NCBI RefSeq assembly: GCF_000740055.1
Contig: NZ_BBJM01000017.1
Coordinates: 1 to 44,385 of the forward strand
From: Secundilactobacillus oryzae JCM 18671
GTDB lineage: Bacteria > Bacillota > Bacilli > Lactobacillales > Lactobacillaceae
DNA: 44,385 bases
Direction of reading: 5' to 3'
Position 1 is the first letter of the stretch; every line of letters starts with the position of its first letter. Under the pieces are notes generated by a model that did no database searches, was not told the origin of the DNA, and worked only from the letters and a program-made list of their open reading frames with translations. Made by a program: the position numbers and the translations under genes. Below, in pieces: positions 23,225-32,076 of this stretch.

Positions 23225-25582
23225 TTAAAATTTGACGATGGTCGAACCATCTCCACCCGCATTAGCAGGTGAGAAGCCAAACTCTTTTACCCGTTTATTG
23301 CTCTTTAGGTACTCTGTAACCCCTTTTCGAAGGGCACCGGTCCCTTTACCATGGATAATTGTAATCGACGGGTAACCGGCTAGGAGTGCCGAATCAATAT
23401 AACGATCCACCTCAGCCATCGCTTCTTCGTATCGTTTACCACGTAAATCCAAGGTCGGGCTCATGCCACTAGAACCAGACCGTCGGATTGTTGCCCGGGG
23501 TGCTTTCACCTTTGTTGCCTCAGGCTTTATCTTATCAAGATTAACCTCGTCAATCTTCATCTTGATGATTCCCATTTGTACTTCCCACTCAGTATCGGAC
23601 AACTTCTTCATTAAAGTACCCATTTGTCCGTATGACTTCACAAAGACTTCGTCGCCCTTTTTGAAATCGTGACGCCGTTTTTCGCGCTGAAGAACTTTAT
23701 TCTTCTTTAATGAAGGATCTTGTTGTAGGGCGTTAATGGCGCCCTTAGCTGCGATTAATTCGTTTTCCTTAACCGATTGATTAGCTGCAATTTGTTTCTT
23801 GTGTAAGTCACTAATAATCTCATTTGCCCGGCTCCGAGTGTCATTAACAATCTTGTTAGCCTGATCTTTAGCATCTTCAATTAAGCGATCTTTTTGCGTT
23901 TCCAATTTGTTGAACCGTGTTTTCAGTTCATCGTGAATTGCGGTTGCCTCGGCCAATTCAATTTCTAACTGGCTAGCTTCCTCTTCGGCAGCCTTCTTTT
24001 GGGCTGTTAAGTCAGCAATCATGTTGTTAATATCCTGATTATCTTGATTGGTTAATTCACGTGCCTCAGCAATAATAGATGGTTTAATTCCTAATCTCGC
24101 TGCAATTTCAAACGCGTTACTCCGACCCGGAATCCCAATCAATAGCCGATACGTTGGTTTCAACGTTTCCGTATCAAATTCCATGCTGGCATTAATGGTA
24201 TCCGCACGATTGTAACCAAATGCCTTCAATTCAGGGTAGTGGGTTGTCGCCACAACATAACTACCGATACTACCGATATCATCTAAAATGGCCATTGCAA
24301 GAGCCGCCCCTTCTTGAGGGTCAGTTCCCGCACCAACTTCATCAAGTAGAATTAAACTCCTTTGGTCCGCTTGATTTAAAATCGTCCCAATATTATCCAT
24401 ATGTGACGAGAAAGTACTCAAGTTTTGTTCAATTGATTGTTCATCACCAATATCAGCAAAAACAGCACTGAAAATGCCAATTTGACTATTTTCATTAGCA
24501 GAGATAAACAAACCAGACTGACCCATTAATTGAGCGAGCCCTAAAGTTTTCAGTGTGATTGTTTTCCCACCAGTGTTGGGACCAGTGACGATAATCGCCT
24601 TATAATCTTCTCCAATCGCAATATCATTCGCTACCACCCGTTTTGGATCAATTAAGGGGTGGCGAGCACCTCTTAATTTAACAATGTTAGCTTCAGAAAT
24701 AGCGGGCTCCGTAGCCTTTAACTGGTGAGCGTATCTGGCCTTTGCATTGATAAAGTCTAAATGTCCCAGAATCACAGCATTATGTTCAATTTCTGGTTGA
24801 TAAGGCCGCAGCAAGTCTGACAGATCGGTTAACACCCGACGCTCTTCTTGTTGCTCTGCCATCTGATGTTGTCGTAATTGGTTGTTCAATTCAACGACAG
24901 CGCCTGGCTCAATAAACAAAGTTTGCCCAGTAGCGCTTTGGTCATGCACAATGCCACCAAAATGCGATTTATTTTCCGCCTTTACTGGAATGACGAACCG
25001 GCCATCTCGAATGGTTACAATCCCCTCACTCAGGTACTTAGCGTCGTTACCACGTGTGTAACCCTCCATTTTACTGCGAATAGTGGCCTCAGTGCGTGAA
25101 ATTTGATGTCGAATTTGAGCAAGTTCAACAGAAGCCGTATCGAGAATTCGACCATCGTCCTCAACTGACCGTTTCAACCGTTCAACAATTTCTGGCAAAG
25201 CACTGATTTGACCAACAAAAGCATAAAGGCGACGAAGCTCAACTTCTTTTTCCTGAAGCCGATCAAAAAAAGTCGTCATTGCTTCAGTCGTTTTCAGCAC
25301 CCGGGATACGTGGGCTAACTCCGTACCACTCAGCGTTCCTTGAATTTCCAGACGTTTCATTTGTGGCGCAATATCCTCTAGCTTAGGCAGTGAAATCCCG
25401 CCTTCTAGCCGGAGAACGTCTGCACCATCCTTTGTTTCATCCAACCATTCTCTGATCTTTTCCCCATCAGCAATTGGCTCTAATGACGCTAATTCTGCAC
25501 GACCAGCATCAGAGACAAGGTACTGATAAATGGCTTGTTTAATTTCATCGTAAGCCAAGGTTGATAAAATTTTTTTATTCAT
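23225..25582 (-). CDS. mutS2: MutS2/RqcU-type ATPase with Smr domain
   Basis: A 785-residue protein. The MutS-like ATPase core has Walker A GPNTGGKT near residue 335, DEVGAGTDPQEGAAL (Walker B) near 410 and THYPELKAF near 448. A long coiled coil covers about 520-625. The C-terminal Smr nuclease domain has LDLRGKRYEEA near 710 and IIHGKGTGALRKGV near 745. It lacks the MutS mismatch-recognition domain. MutS2 proteins were linked to suppressing recombination; in Bacillus the protein (RqcU) acts on collided ribosomes and rescue. It is preceded by AAAGGA before ATG 25582, with its own promoter. Confidence 0.95.
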   Translation of the reverse strand: MNKKILSTLAYDEIKQAIYQYLVSDAGRAELASLEPIADGEKIREWLDETKDGADVLRLEGGISLPKLEDIAPQMKRLEIQGTLSGTELAHVSRVLKTTEAMTTFFDRLQEKEVELRRLYAFVGQISALPEIVERLKRSVEDDGRILDTASVELAQIRHQISRTEATIRSKMEGYTRGNDAKYLSEGIVTIRDGRFVIPVKAENKSHFGGIVHDQSATGQTLFIEPGAVVELNNQLRQHQMAEQQEERRVLTDLSDLLRPYQPEIEHNAVILGHLDFINAKARYAHQLKATEPAISEANIVKLRGARHPLIDPKRVVANDIAIGEDYKAIIVTGPNTGGKTITLKTLGLAQLMGQSGLFISANENSQIGIFSAVFADIGDEQSIEQNLSTFSSHMDNIGTILNQADQRSLILLDEVGAGTDPQEGAALAMAILDDIGSIGSYVVATTHYPELKAFGYNRADTINASMEFDTETLKPTYRLLIGIPGRSNAFEIAARLGIKPSIIAEARELTNQDNQDINNMIADLTAQKKAAEEEASQLEIELAEATAIHDELKTRFNKLETQKDRLIEDAKDQANKIVNDTRSRANEIISDLHKKQIAANQSVKENELIAAKGAINALQQDPSLKKNKVLQREKRRHDFKKGDEVFVKSYGQMGTLMKKLSDTEWEVQMGIIKMKIDEVNLDKIKPEATKVKAPRATIRRSGSSGMSPTLDLRGKRYEEAMAEVDRYIDSALLAGYPSITIIHGKGTGALRKGVTEYLKSNKRVKEFGFSPANAGGDGSTIVKF

Positions 25583-25639
25583 TTGATATCCTTTGACTCC
25601 TTTTTTAGATCAAAATACACTTCAATCGTTTCTCGATTC

Positions 25640-25667
25640 ATTTTAACGCAGAACGGCTGGTTACCAA
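25640..25667 (-). promoter_or_regulatory. Possible promoter of mutS2
   Basis: TTGGTA (25662-25667), 16 bp, TAAAAT (25640-25645), downstream of the cvpA terminator and 58 bp before mutS2. Confidence 0.45.
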
Positions 25668-25702
25668 AGACTTGTACTCGTCCGCGTTAATTCCCTCTTA
25701 TT

Positions 25703-25736
25703 AAAAAAGTTGTGACATCAATCTGAGTCACAACTT
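25703..25736 (-). terminator. Terminator of zapA-cvpA
   Basis: Perfect 10-base arms AAGTTGTGAC and GTCACAACTT with a 10-base loop; a U-run on the minus strand. Confidence 0.92.
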
Positions 25737-25744
25737 CAACGTGT

Positions 25745-26269
25745 CTATCTTGCCAACCACCAGTCATAAATTGAGCCTGTCAAGCCTGGCGTTTTCTCAA
25801 CAATCCACTGAGCAATTTCCGAAGCTTGATATTGATCCGTTAACCAATCAATTGAAAACAACATCAGAAGTTGAAGTGCCAAAAAGATGACAACATACCA
25901 GATCAAGACACCTAATATGCTTCCGGCCAAGGCATTGGCTAAGTGAATCACGGGCAACCGTGTAAAGAATCGACTGGCTCGTTTGATTGCTCTGACGACA
26001 ATCCAAAATAGTGTCACCGCAATAAAGAACCCTAATCCGTTGAAGAACAGTGTACTGGTGACCGATTCTCCTAGCAAATTATGTCCAGAAAATTCTGGGC
26101 TGGGAAGCAGCTGACTTAGAAAGTTGCCCACCGGTTTGGCCAGTAAATTGGCAAAAACAGTCGCCGCTAATAGCGCTACAACATCTAAAATTGTCAGAAC
26201 AAAGCCGCGACGATAACCGCGGCGAAAACCATGAATCAGTAAGACTAAAATGATGATGGAAAGAACCAT
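25745..26269 (-). CDS. cvpA: CvpA family membrane protein
   Basis: A 174-residue protein with four membrane helices, the first ending in FRRGYRRGFVLTILDVVALL, a hallmark block of CvpA (colicin V production) family proteins. Helices lie near 1-15, 25-45, 73-92 and 112-137. The biochemical role is not known. ATG at 26269 follows AGGA. It lies 21 bp after zapA, and the pair shares a promoter and terminator. mutS2 lies next. Confidence 0.88.
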   Translation of the reverse strand: MVLSIIILVLLIHGFRRGYRRGFVLTILDVVALLAATVFANLLAKPVGNFLSQLLPSPEFSGHNLLGESVTSTLFFNGLGFFIAVTLFWIVVRAIKRASRFFTRLPVIHLANALAGSILGVLIWYVVIFLALQLLMLFSIDWLTDQYQASEIAQWIVEKTPGLTGSIYDWWLAR

Positions 26270-26290
26270 AAGCTTCCTATCCTCTTTTTG

Positions 26291-26542
26291 TTATTGATTT
26301 TCGTTATTTGATTTTAATTCATTCAGTTTTTGCGTTGCAATCAGTTGATCTGAAATTGCATTAAATGCCAATAAAATAGCGGCATCCTCTTTTGACATCC
26401 GGGGGGCGAGTTCATTTAATTGTGAGAGCTCTCGATTCATTTGTTCAGTAACCGCCTGCATATGCGCCTCTGAACGCGATCCTACGATGGTATAGGTCTT
26501 ACCCCCGATGACAGCTTTAAATCGGCGTTTATCATCTGCCAT
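26291..26542 (-). CDS. zapA: Cell division protein ZapA
   Basis: An 83-residue protein with the ZapA fold. The N-terminal FKAVIGGKTYTIVG strand region is followed by a helix with EAHMQAVTEQMNREL and a C-terminal coiled coil (AAILLAFNAISDQLIATQKLNEL). ZapA bundles FtsZ at mid-cell. The chosen start is ATG 26542, after GGAGGGTGG; a longer frame adds 20 residues without support. It is the first gene of the zapA-cvpA unit. Confidence 0.88.
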   Translation of the reverse strand: MADDKRRFKAVIGGKTYTIVGSRSEAHMQAVTEQMNRELSQLNELAPRMSKEDAAILLAFNAISDQLIATQKLNELKSNNENQ

Positions 26543-26577
26543 AATTTTTATCCACCCTCCTAAAATTAACAAATTCA

Positions 26578-26586
26578 ATTCTATCA
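26578..26586 (-). promoter_or_regulatory. Promoter of zapA-cvpA
   Basis: TGATAGAAT, an extended -10, about 36 bp before zapA. No convincing -35. Confidence 0.5.
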
Positions 26587-26632
26587 CGAATTGAGGGTTC
26601 AAGGTAGACTCAGCCTTAATTCTTTATTGTTC

Positions 26633-26667
26633 CAAAAAAAATGGAATCGCATAAATTCGCGATTCCA
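26633..26667 (-). terminator. Terminator of ireB-ruvX-yrzB
   Basis: Perfect 9-base arms TGGAATCGC and GCGATTCCA with an 8-base loop, and seven U on the minus strand. Confidence 0.93.
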
Positions 26668-26673
26668 CATTCT

Positions 26674-26997
26674 TTACTTTTCAGGGTCTCCCCAGTCTTG
26701 ATCAAATGCATCCGTACCGCCACCATTTAAGAAGGTGTTCAGCATTGATTCGACCATATCCCATTCTTCATCGGATTCGATTGGTAATAAATCGCCTCCT
26801 GATGGGTTAGCAGGATCATCTTTGTCTGGAAGTTGGTAAGCTTGAATATCAACTTCCTCATCGTCTGCTTTACCTGCTGGGTACATCAAAATGTATGACT
26901 TCCCGTAATCAGGTGATTTAAATGTGAATAAAACTTCGTATAATTCTTCGTTGCCGTCTTCGTCAACCAAAGTAATTTGTTGGTTTTCTTCGCTCAT
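26674..26997 (-). CDS. yrzB: DUF1292 family protein YrzB
   Basis: A 107-residue acidic cytoplasmic protein: ITLVDEDGNEELYEVLFTF at the N-terminus, YILMYPAG in the middle and an Asp/Glu-rich C-terminus with ESDEEWDMVESMLNTF. This is the DUF1292 (YrzB) family; function unknown. ATG at 26997 follows GCGAGGG; an upstream frame overlapping ruvX lacks support. It is conserved next to ruvX and ireB in Firmicutes, as here. Confidence 0.88.
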   Translation of the reverse strand: MSEENQQITLVDEDGNEELYEVLFTFKSPDYGKSYILMYPAGKADDEEVDIQAYQLPDKDDPANPSGGDLLPIESDEEWDMVESMLNTFLNGGGTDAFDQDWGDPEK

Positions 26998-27013
26998 GTG
27001 TGGTCCCTCGCTT

Positions 27014-27448
27014 TTATTGTAATAATTTACCATGTCGATCAAGGTAATTCTGTAGAATCAACCCTGCCGCTAACTTATCGATTACTTGCTTCCGTTTGCG
27101 TCTGGAAGTGTCAGCTTGCTCAACTAACATACGCTCCGCTTCAACGGTTGTCAATCGCTCGTCTTCAAAATCAATGGGGAGTCCAAACTTTTCAGTTAAA
27201 AGCTCACCATAATAACGCGCAGCTTCTGCCCTAGGTCCTTGAGAGTTATTCATGTTCTTTGGTAACCCCAATACAAAACCACCGACTTCGTACTGCGTGA
27301 CGAGTTCCGCCACTCGATCTAATCCAAATTGAGATTCATCCTCATTAATTCTAATGATTTCGATTCCCTGGGCTGTCCAGCCCAGCGCATCACTGACTGC
27401 TACCCCAACTGTTCGTGAACCAACATCTAATCCCATCAAACGCTTCAT
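27014..27448 (-). CDS. ruvX: Holliday junction resolvase-like RuvX (YqgF)
   Basis: A 144-residue RNase H-like protein. [15 protein letters not shown] at residues 6-20 carries the first acidic residue, [16 protein letters not shown] is near 58, and [13 protein letters not shown] near 96 holds the second. Members are called putative resolvases; they also mature 16S rRNA or process RNA in some species. The start overlaps the ireB stop by four bases (ATGA). Confidence 0.92.
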   Translation of the reverse strand: MKRLMGLDVGSRTVGVAVSDALGWTAQGIEIIRINEDESQFGLDRVAELVTQYEVGGFVLGLPKNMNNSQGPRAEAARYYGELLTEKFGLPIDFEDERLTTVEAERMLVEQADTSRRKRKQVIDKLAAGLILQNYLDRHGKLLQ

Positions 27449-27714
27449 TTGTCACTGTCCTTCGTATCGTTTAAATAAACTCGAACGAGTTCTTCAATGA
27501 TTTCGTCGCGTTCATGTTTGCGAATTAAATTACGTGCGTCGTTCAAACGAGGAATATAGGCTGGGTCACCAGAAAGCAAGTACCCCACAATTTGGTTAAT
27601 TGGATTATAACCTTTTTCCTCGAGAGCTTGATAGACTGTCTCCAGCGTATCATGAACATCCTTTGGCTTCTTCTCACCAAAATTAAAATACATCGTCTTG
27701 TCTAATGCACTCAA
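27445..27714 (-). CDS. ireB: IreB family regulatory phosphoprotein (DUF965)
   Basis: An 89-residue protein. [13 protein letters not shown] at the start carries the Thr residue region that is phosphorylated by the PASTA kinase IreK in Enterococcus. The DUF965 core [32 protein letters not shown] is intact (described in pieces: [26 protein letters not shown]). In Enterococcus IreB restrains cephalosporin resistance. It starts with TTG 27714, about 7 nt after GGAGGTG; a longer frame has no binding site. It is the first gene of ireB-ruvX-yrzB, 100 bp after alaS. Confidence 0.92.
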   Translation of the reverse strand: MSALDKTMYFNFGEKKPKDVHDTLETVYQALEEKGYNPINQIVGYLLSGDPAYIPRLNDARNLIRKHERDEIIEELVRVYLNDTKDSDK

Positions 27715-27746
27715 CCTGATACACCTCCACACTCCTGTTTGTAACA

Positions 27747-27775
27747 ATTCTACAAGATAATCATGCAAACTACAA
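27747..27775 (-). promoter_or_regulatory. Promoter of ireB-ruvX-yrzB
   Basis: TTGTAG (27770-27775), 17 bp, TAGAAT (27747-27752), 33 bp before ireB. No terminator was found after alaS, so read-through from alaS is also possible. Confidence 0.55.
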
Positions 27776-27814
27776 TGAAAGGCGTTCAATGTAATTGATT
27801 CGTAATAATGCTAA

Positions 27815-30457
27815 TTAAAGTGCTGAAACCCACTCTGAGGCAGCTTTGATAGCATCTTCTAATCCCTCAGGTTTCTTTCCACCGGCTTGGGCGAGGTTTG
27901 GACGACCACCGCCACCACCATTGATTTTAGGCGAGATAGCCTTGATTAAGTCACCGGCTTTGATGCCCTGCTTCGTAACTTCATCTGCAACAGCCACAAT
28001 TAAGTTTGCCTTATCATCAACCTGAGCACCAAGAACCAAAATATCAGAATAGTTCTTTTGACGCCAAGTATCTGCTAACTGACGAAGTTGATCCATACCA
28101 GAAACTTGTACTGTACCGGCAATCAACTTTTTCCCGTTAATCTCTTGGATTTCTTCAAAAATCTTATCAGCTTGCTGACCAGCTAATTTAGCATGCAATG
28201 ACTTCGTTTCACTTTGCAAGCTCTTGACTTGATCATTCAATTGTTCAATTTTGTGAGGTACATCCTTTAATTGAGGTGCCTTAAGGTCTTGAGCAATCGT
28301 TTTAAGCATATCACTTTGGCCATTCAAAAATTCAAACGCTTCTTTTGACGTTACCGCTTCAATTCGACGAGTTCCCGCACCAATCCCTGACTCACTCTTA
28401 ATCTTGAAGAGACCGATTTCACTTGTGTTTGAAACATGGTCTCCACCACAGAATTCAATTGAGAAATCTCCGATTGAAACTACTCGAACCGTCTTACCAT
28501 ACTTCTCACTAAACAGGGCAATCGCACCCATCTTTTTACCCGTTTCTGGGTCAGTTTCAACCGTCGTAACTGGTAATTCAGCAAAAATTTGTTCGTTAAC
28601 AATTTGTTCAACCTTCATCAAGTCTTCATCCGTTACTTGACCGAAGTGCGTAAAGTCAAATCGTAAGTAGTCAGGCTCAACAAGTGAACCGGCTTGTTGT
28701 GTGTGTTCACCAAAGACATTTCGCAATGCTTGATCCAGTAGGTGGGTTGCACTGTGATTCTTTTCTACCTTGCTGTGGAACATAGGGTCTACGACGAGCT
28801 TGAAGTGATCATCAATCGCCATCGGACGTTTGACATCAATGGTGTGCAAGTTTTGACCATTTGGTGCGTGCTGAACATCAATAACCTCTGCCACCAAATT
28901 ACCGTCTAAATCATAGATATTTCCTTGATCAGCAACCTGACCACCCATTTCCGCGTAGAATGGCGTCTCAGCAAAGATTACTTGTGCATGTCCAGTCGCA
29001 GTCTTTTGAACCAGGCGGTTATCCACAATAATTGTCTTAACTTGCGTATCATCAACAGTTAATTGGTTATAGCCGACATATTGACTTGGCACTTTGACAT
29101 CGACTAACAGATCGTTTTGAAGGCCCATCGCTTTCTTGTTGCCACGAGCTTTTCGAGCACGATCACGTTGTTTCTCCATTTCAACCTTAAAGCCATCTTC
29201 ATCAACTTTGATGCCTTCATCTTCTGTATATTCTTTGGTCAATTCAACTGGGAATCCGTAAGTATCATAGAGCTTAAATGCATCTTCCCCATTAATTAGG
29301 TAGGTTTTATCTTGCTTGGTTTCATCAATTAAATTATTCAGTAATCTAAGACCATCGACCAACGTTTCGTTAAAACGGTCTTCTTCCGACTTCACAATTT
29401 TGGCGATATAGTCACTTTGTTCAAGAACTTCAGGGTAGTAAGCCTGCATAACTTTGCCAACAACGGCAACTAGTTTGTATAGGAATGGACCTTGGATGCC
29501 TAGTTTTTGTCCATTTACAACCGCACGACGAATCAAGCGACGGATGATGTAGCCTCGGCCTTCATTTGAAGGTAAGGCGCCATCCCCAATAGCAAATGTA
29601 ATTGCCCGTGAGTGATCCGCAATCACTTTAAATGAGACGTCTAGTTTCGGATCTTGTCCATATTTAACTGTGCCACTTAAGGACTCAGTTTCCTCAATCA
29701 TTGGCATGAACAAATCTGTTTCGAAGTTAGTTTTTGCATTTTGGAAAACGGAAACGACTCGTTCGAGCCCCATCCCCGTATCAATGTTCTTCCGAGGCAA
29801 TGGCTTATAGCTACCATCTGGTTCGTGGTTAAACTGTGAAAAGACGATATTCCAAACTTCAAGATAGCGTTGGTTCTCACCACCAGGATAGTTTTCTGGA
29901 TCATCTTCTGCTAAATCATTGAATGCTTCACCACGATCGTAGAAAATTTCAGAATCGGGTCCTGAGGGGCCTTCACCAATATCCCAGAAGTTGTCTTCAG
30001 CTTCGATAATGTGGTCAGGTGCAACCCCAACCTTTTCCCAAGCCTTTTTAGCATCTTGATCCTCTGGATAAACAGTCATGTAAAGCTTTTCTGGGTCCCA
30101 GCCAAACCATTCTTCAGACGTGAGTAATTCCCAAGCCCAAGTGATGGCCTCATCCTTAAAGTAATCGCCCACAGAGAAGTTTCCCAGCATTTCAAATAAT
30201 GTATGGTGTCGAGCGGTTTTACCAACGTTTTCAATATCGTTCGTTCGAATACTCTTTTGGGAACTTGTTAGCCTTGGATTGTCAGGCACAACACTGCCAT
30301 CAAAGTACTTTTTCATTGTGGCAACACCAGAGTTAATCCATAACAAAGATGGATCGTCCACTGGAATTAGTGATGCACTAGGTTCAATGGTATGACCTTT
30401 TGACTTGAAAAAATCTAAATACATTTGTCGAATTTCACTACTGCTTAAGTTTTTCAT
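27815..30457 (-). CDS. alaS: Alanyl-tRNA synthetase
   Basis: An 880-residue class II synthetase: catalytic core 1-400, including FFKSKGH, WINSGVATMKKYFDG and GMGLERV; editing domain with the zinc ligands HSATH near residue 565 and CGGDHV near 668; and C-Ala domain with the glycine run NGGGGGRPNLAQAGG near 840. It charges tRNA-Ala and clears Ser and Gly mischarging. ATG 30457 follows AAAGGA. The gene is preceded by an alanine T-box leader with a very strong promoter. Confidence 0.97.
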   Translation of the reverse strand: MKNLSSSEIRQMYLDFFKSKGHTIEPSASLIPVDDPSLLWINSGVATMKKYFDGSVVPDNPRLTSSQKSIRTNDIENVGKTARHHTLFEMLGNFSVGDYFKDEAITWAWELLTSEEWFGWDPEKLYMTVYPEDQDAKKAWEKVGVAPDHIIEAEDNFWDIGEGPSGPDSEIFYDRGEAFNDLAEDDPENYPGGENQRYLEVWNIVFSQFNHEPDGSYKPLPRKNIDTGMGLERVVSVFQNAKTNFETDLFMPMIEETESLSGTVKYGQDPKLDVSFKVIADHSRAITFAIGDGALPSNEGRGYIIRRLIRRAVVNGQKLGIQGPFLYKLVAVVGKVMQAYYPEVLEQSDYIAKIVKSEEDRFNETLVDGLRLLNNLIDETKQDKTYLINGEDAFKLYDTYGFPVELTKEYTEDEGIKVDEDGFKVEMEKQRDRARKARGNKKAMGLQNDLLVDVKVPSQYVGYNQLTVDDTQVKTIIVDNRLVQKTATGHAQVIFAETPFYAEMGGQVADQGNIYDLDGNLVAEVIDVQHAPNGQNLHTIDVKRPMAIDDHFKLVVDPMFHSKVEKNHSATHLLDQALRNVFGEHTQQAGSLVEPDYLRFDFTHFGQVTDEDLMKVEQIVNEQIFAELPVTTVETDPETGKKMGAIALFSEKYGKTVRVVSIGDFSIEFCGGDHVSNTSEIGLFKIKSESGIGAGTRRIEAVTSKEAFEFLNGQSDMLKTIAQDLKAPQLKDVPHKIEQLNDQVKSLQSETKSLHAKLAGQQADKIFEEIQEINGKKLIAGTVQVSGMDQLRQLADTWRQKNYSDILVLGAQVDDKANLIVAVADEVTKQGIKAGDLIKAISPKINGGGGGRPNLAQAGGKKPEGLEDAIKAASEWVSAL

Positions 30458-30686
30458 TTTGACATTCCTTTCCAAAATAAAAGCACCGTTGCTAGTAAAG
30501 ACGCCTTGGCGCGGTACCACTTTACTTGCAACGATGCTAATCGTATACCTCTTGATGCTCGTTCATGCTGAGCTGCGATTTAATTGTTCATCGCGGGAGC
30601 ACAAGTCATCCCGTCATCACTTTTCTCACCAACCAAAGTGTCTCTTCAAATGACGGTAATGCTTACATATCCACGACTTATTTCTT
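30458..30686 (-). promoter_or_regulatory. T-box riboswitch leader of alaS
   Basis: The minus strand carries the T-box core AAAGTGGTACCGCG (30510-30523), which pairs with the tRNA acceptor end. It is followed by a terminator hairpin whose arms include CGTTGC-AGTAAAG (about 30517-30533) and CTTTACT-GCAACGGTGC (about 30482-30499), then a U-run. The T-box core lies in the hairpin loop. A stem I with arms ACCGTCAT and ATGACGG (30609-30660) is also seen. GCU near 30599 is a possible alanine specifier codon, but I am not sure of its exact placement. It couples alaS expression to uncharged tRNA-Ala. Confidence 0.92.
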
Positions 30687-30691
30687 TTAAA

Positions 30692-30720
30692 AGTATAGTG
30701 AGTTTCCTCACACTTGTCAA
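30692..30720 (-). promoter_or_regulatory. Promoter of the alaS leader
   Basis: A perfect -35 TTGACA (30715-30720), 17 bp, TATACT (30692-30697). The -35 directly abuts the stop codon of the upstream helicase gene. Confidence 0.9.
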
Positions 30721-32076
30721 TTATTGATAGCGGTTTGAAGATTCCTTTTTCTGCTTCCGTTCGTTACGTCCACGTTGTCGTTGCTCTAAACGACGCTTCT
30801 TCAGTTGCTCACGGCTGATTTCTTTTTGGATCTTCTTCTTATAACCCGGCTTAACTTTTTTCTTAGTTTTGTTAATTGAAGCAATCAAAGCACCATCTAA
30901 CTTTTCATGACCATGGCTCCGAGTTTTACGGCGATTACGATCATAGGAATCAACGATTTCCCCATTTTGAATGGCTTTAGGTTTGAATTCAATGCCCAAA
31001 GCCTCAATTTCAGAAATCTTATCTTCCTCATCAGGTGAGTACAAAGTAATTGCAATCCCCTTCATTCCCTTACGACCAGTACGGCCAACTCGGTGAATAA
31101 AGAAGTCTAAATCATCAGGAATCCCATCATTGATAACATGTGAAACCCCTTCGATATCAATTCCTCGTGAAGCTAAATCGGTGGCAACCACAAATTGATA
31201 ATCAAGGTTTTGCACATCCCGCATGACCCGTTTCCGTTCCCGTGGTGGTAAATCTCCTTCAATCATGGCAACTTTTAAGCCGTTTTGCTTCAAGAAACTT
31301 GTGATTTCTTTGACTCGATTTTTGGTATTGGCGAATACGAGTGCCAAATAAGGCTCACCCATCGTCAATAAATTATAGATCAAATCATTTTTATTCTTAC
31401 CCTTAGTCGAAATCAACCAGTTATCAATCGTTGGACTAATCACTGATGTCACTGGAATCTCTTCCATAACGGGATTAGACATGTATTTCCGCAAGAATGG
31501 TTGTAGCTTTTGAGGAATGGTTGCAGAGAACACCATCATTTGCAACTTTTCTGGCAAACGACTGGCAATCTGATCAACCTCACTTAAGAAGCCCATATCT
31601 AGCGTCATATCCGCTTCATCCACAACAAATGATCTGGCAGTATGAATATCCAACTCACCCGTTTTAACCAAGTCAAGCAGACGTCCAGGCGTCCCAATAA
31701 TCACTTGTGGTTGCTCATGCTTCAGTTTTGAAATTTGGCGGGCCTTATCCGTGCCACCCACATAGTTCACAACCCGAATTGGTGTATCACTATGACTAGC
31801 CAATTGCTTAGCGGCTTCGTAGATTTGATAAGCAAGCTCACGACTTGGCGTTGTAATGACTGACTGGACTTCATCCAATTCTGGATTGATTGCATTAAAA
31901 ATCGGCAGTAAGAATGTATGTGTTTTACCACTACCAGTTTGAGACTTTCCAATCACACTTTTACCGCTCTTAATTACCGGAATTAAGCGTTGTTGAACTG
32001 GTGTTGGTTCCGTAAAACCAAGCTCGTCCAATGCCGCTAATAAAAACGGCTTCAAATTAAATTCTTTAAAACTCAT
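30721..32076 (-). CDS. cshB: DEAD-box RNA helicase, CshB type
   Basis: A 451-residue helicase with all core motifs: Q-motif PTPVQQRLIP, SQTGSGKT (Walker A near 45), PSRELA, TPGR, DEAD (near 152), SAT, VATDLASRGID and HRVGRTGR. A basic C-terminal tail (KKKVKPGYKKKIQKE and following) binds RNA. CshB-type helicases act in RNA decay, ribosome assembly and cold adaptation. It overlaps the nrnA stop by four bases (ATGA), indicating coupling. Its own stop adjoins the alaS promoter. Confidence 0.94.
   Translation of the reverse strand: MSFKEFNLKPFLLAALDELGFTEPTPVQQRLIPVIKSGKSVIGKSQTGSGKTHTFLLPIFNAINPELDEVQSVITTPSRELAYQIYEAAKQLASHSDTPIRVVNYVGGTDKARQISKLKHEQPQVIIGTPGRLLDLVKTGELDIHTARSFVVDEADMTLDMGFLSEVDQIASRLPEKLQMMVFSATIPQKLQPFLRKYMSNPVMEEIPVTSVISPTIDNWLISTKGKNKNDLIYNLLTMGEPYLALVFANTKNRVKEITSFLKQNGLKVAMIEGDLPPRERKRVMRDVQNLDYQFVVATDLASRGIDIEGVSHVINDGIPDDLDFFIHRVGRTGRKGMKGIAITLYSPDEEDKISEIEALGIEFKPKAIQNGEIVDSYDRNRRKTRSHGHEKLDGALIASINKTKKKVKPGYKKKIQKEISREQLKKRRLEQRQRGRNERKQKKESSNRYQ

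Noticed and set aside
28404-28640. Plus-strand ORFs inside alaS and other large minus-strand genes
   Set aside because: They are shadows of conserved coding frames, without binding sites or recognisable domains.
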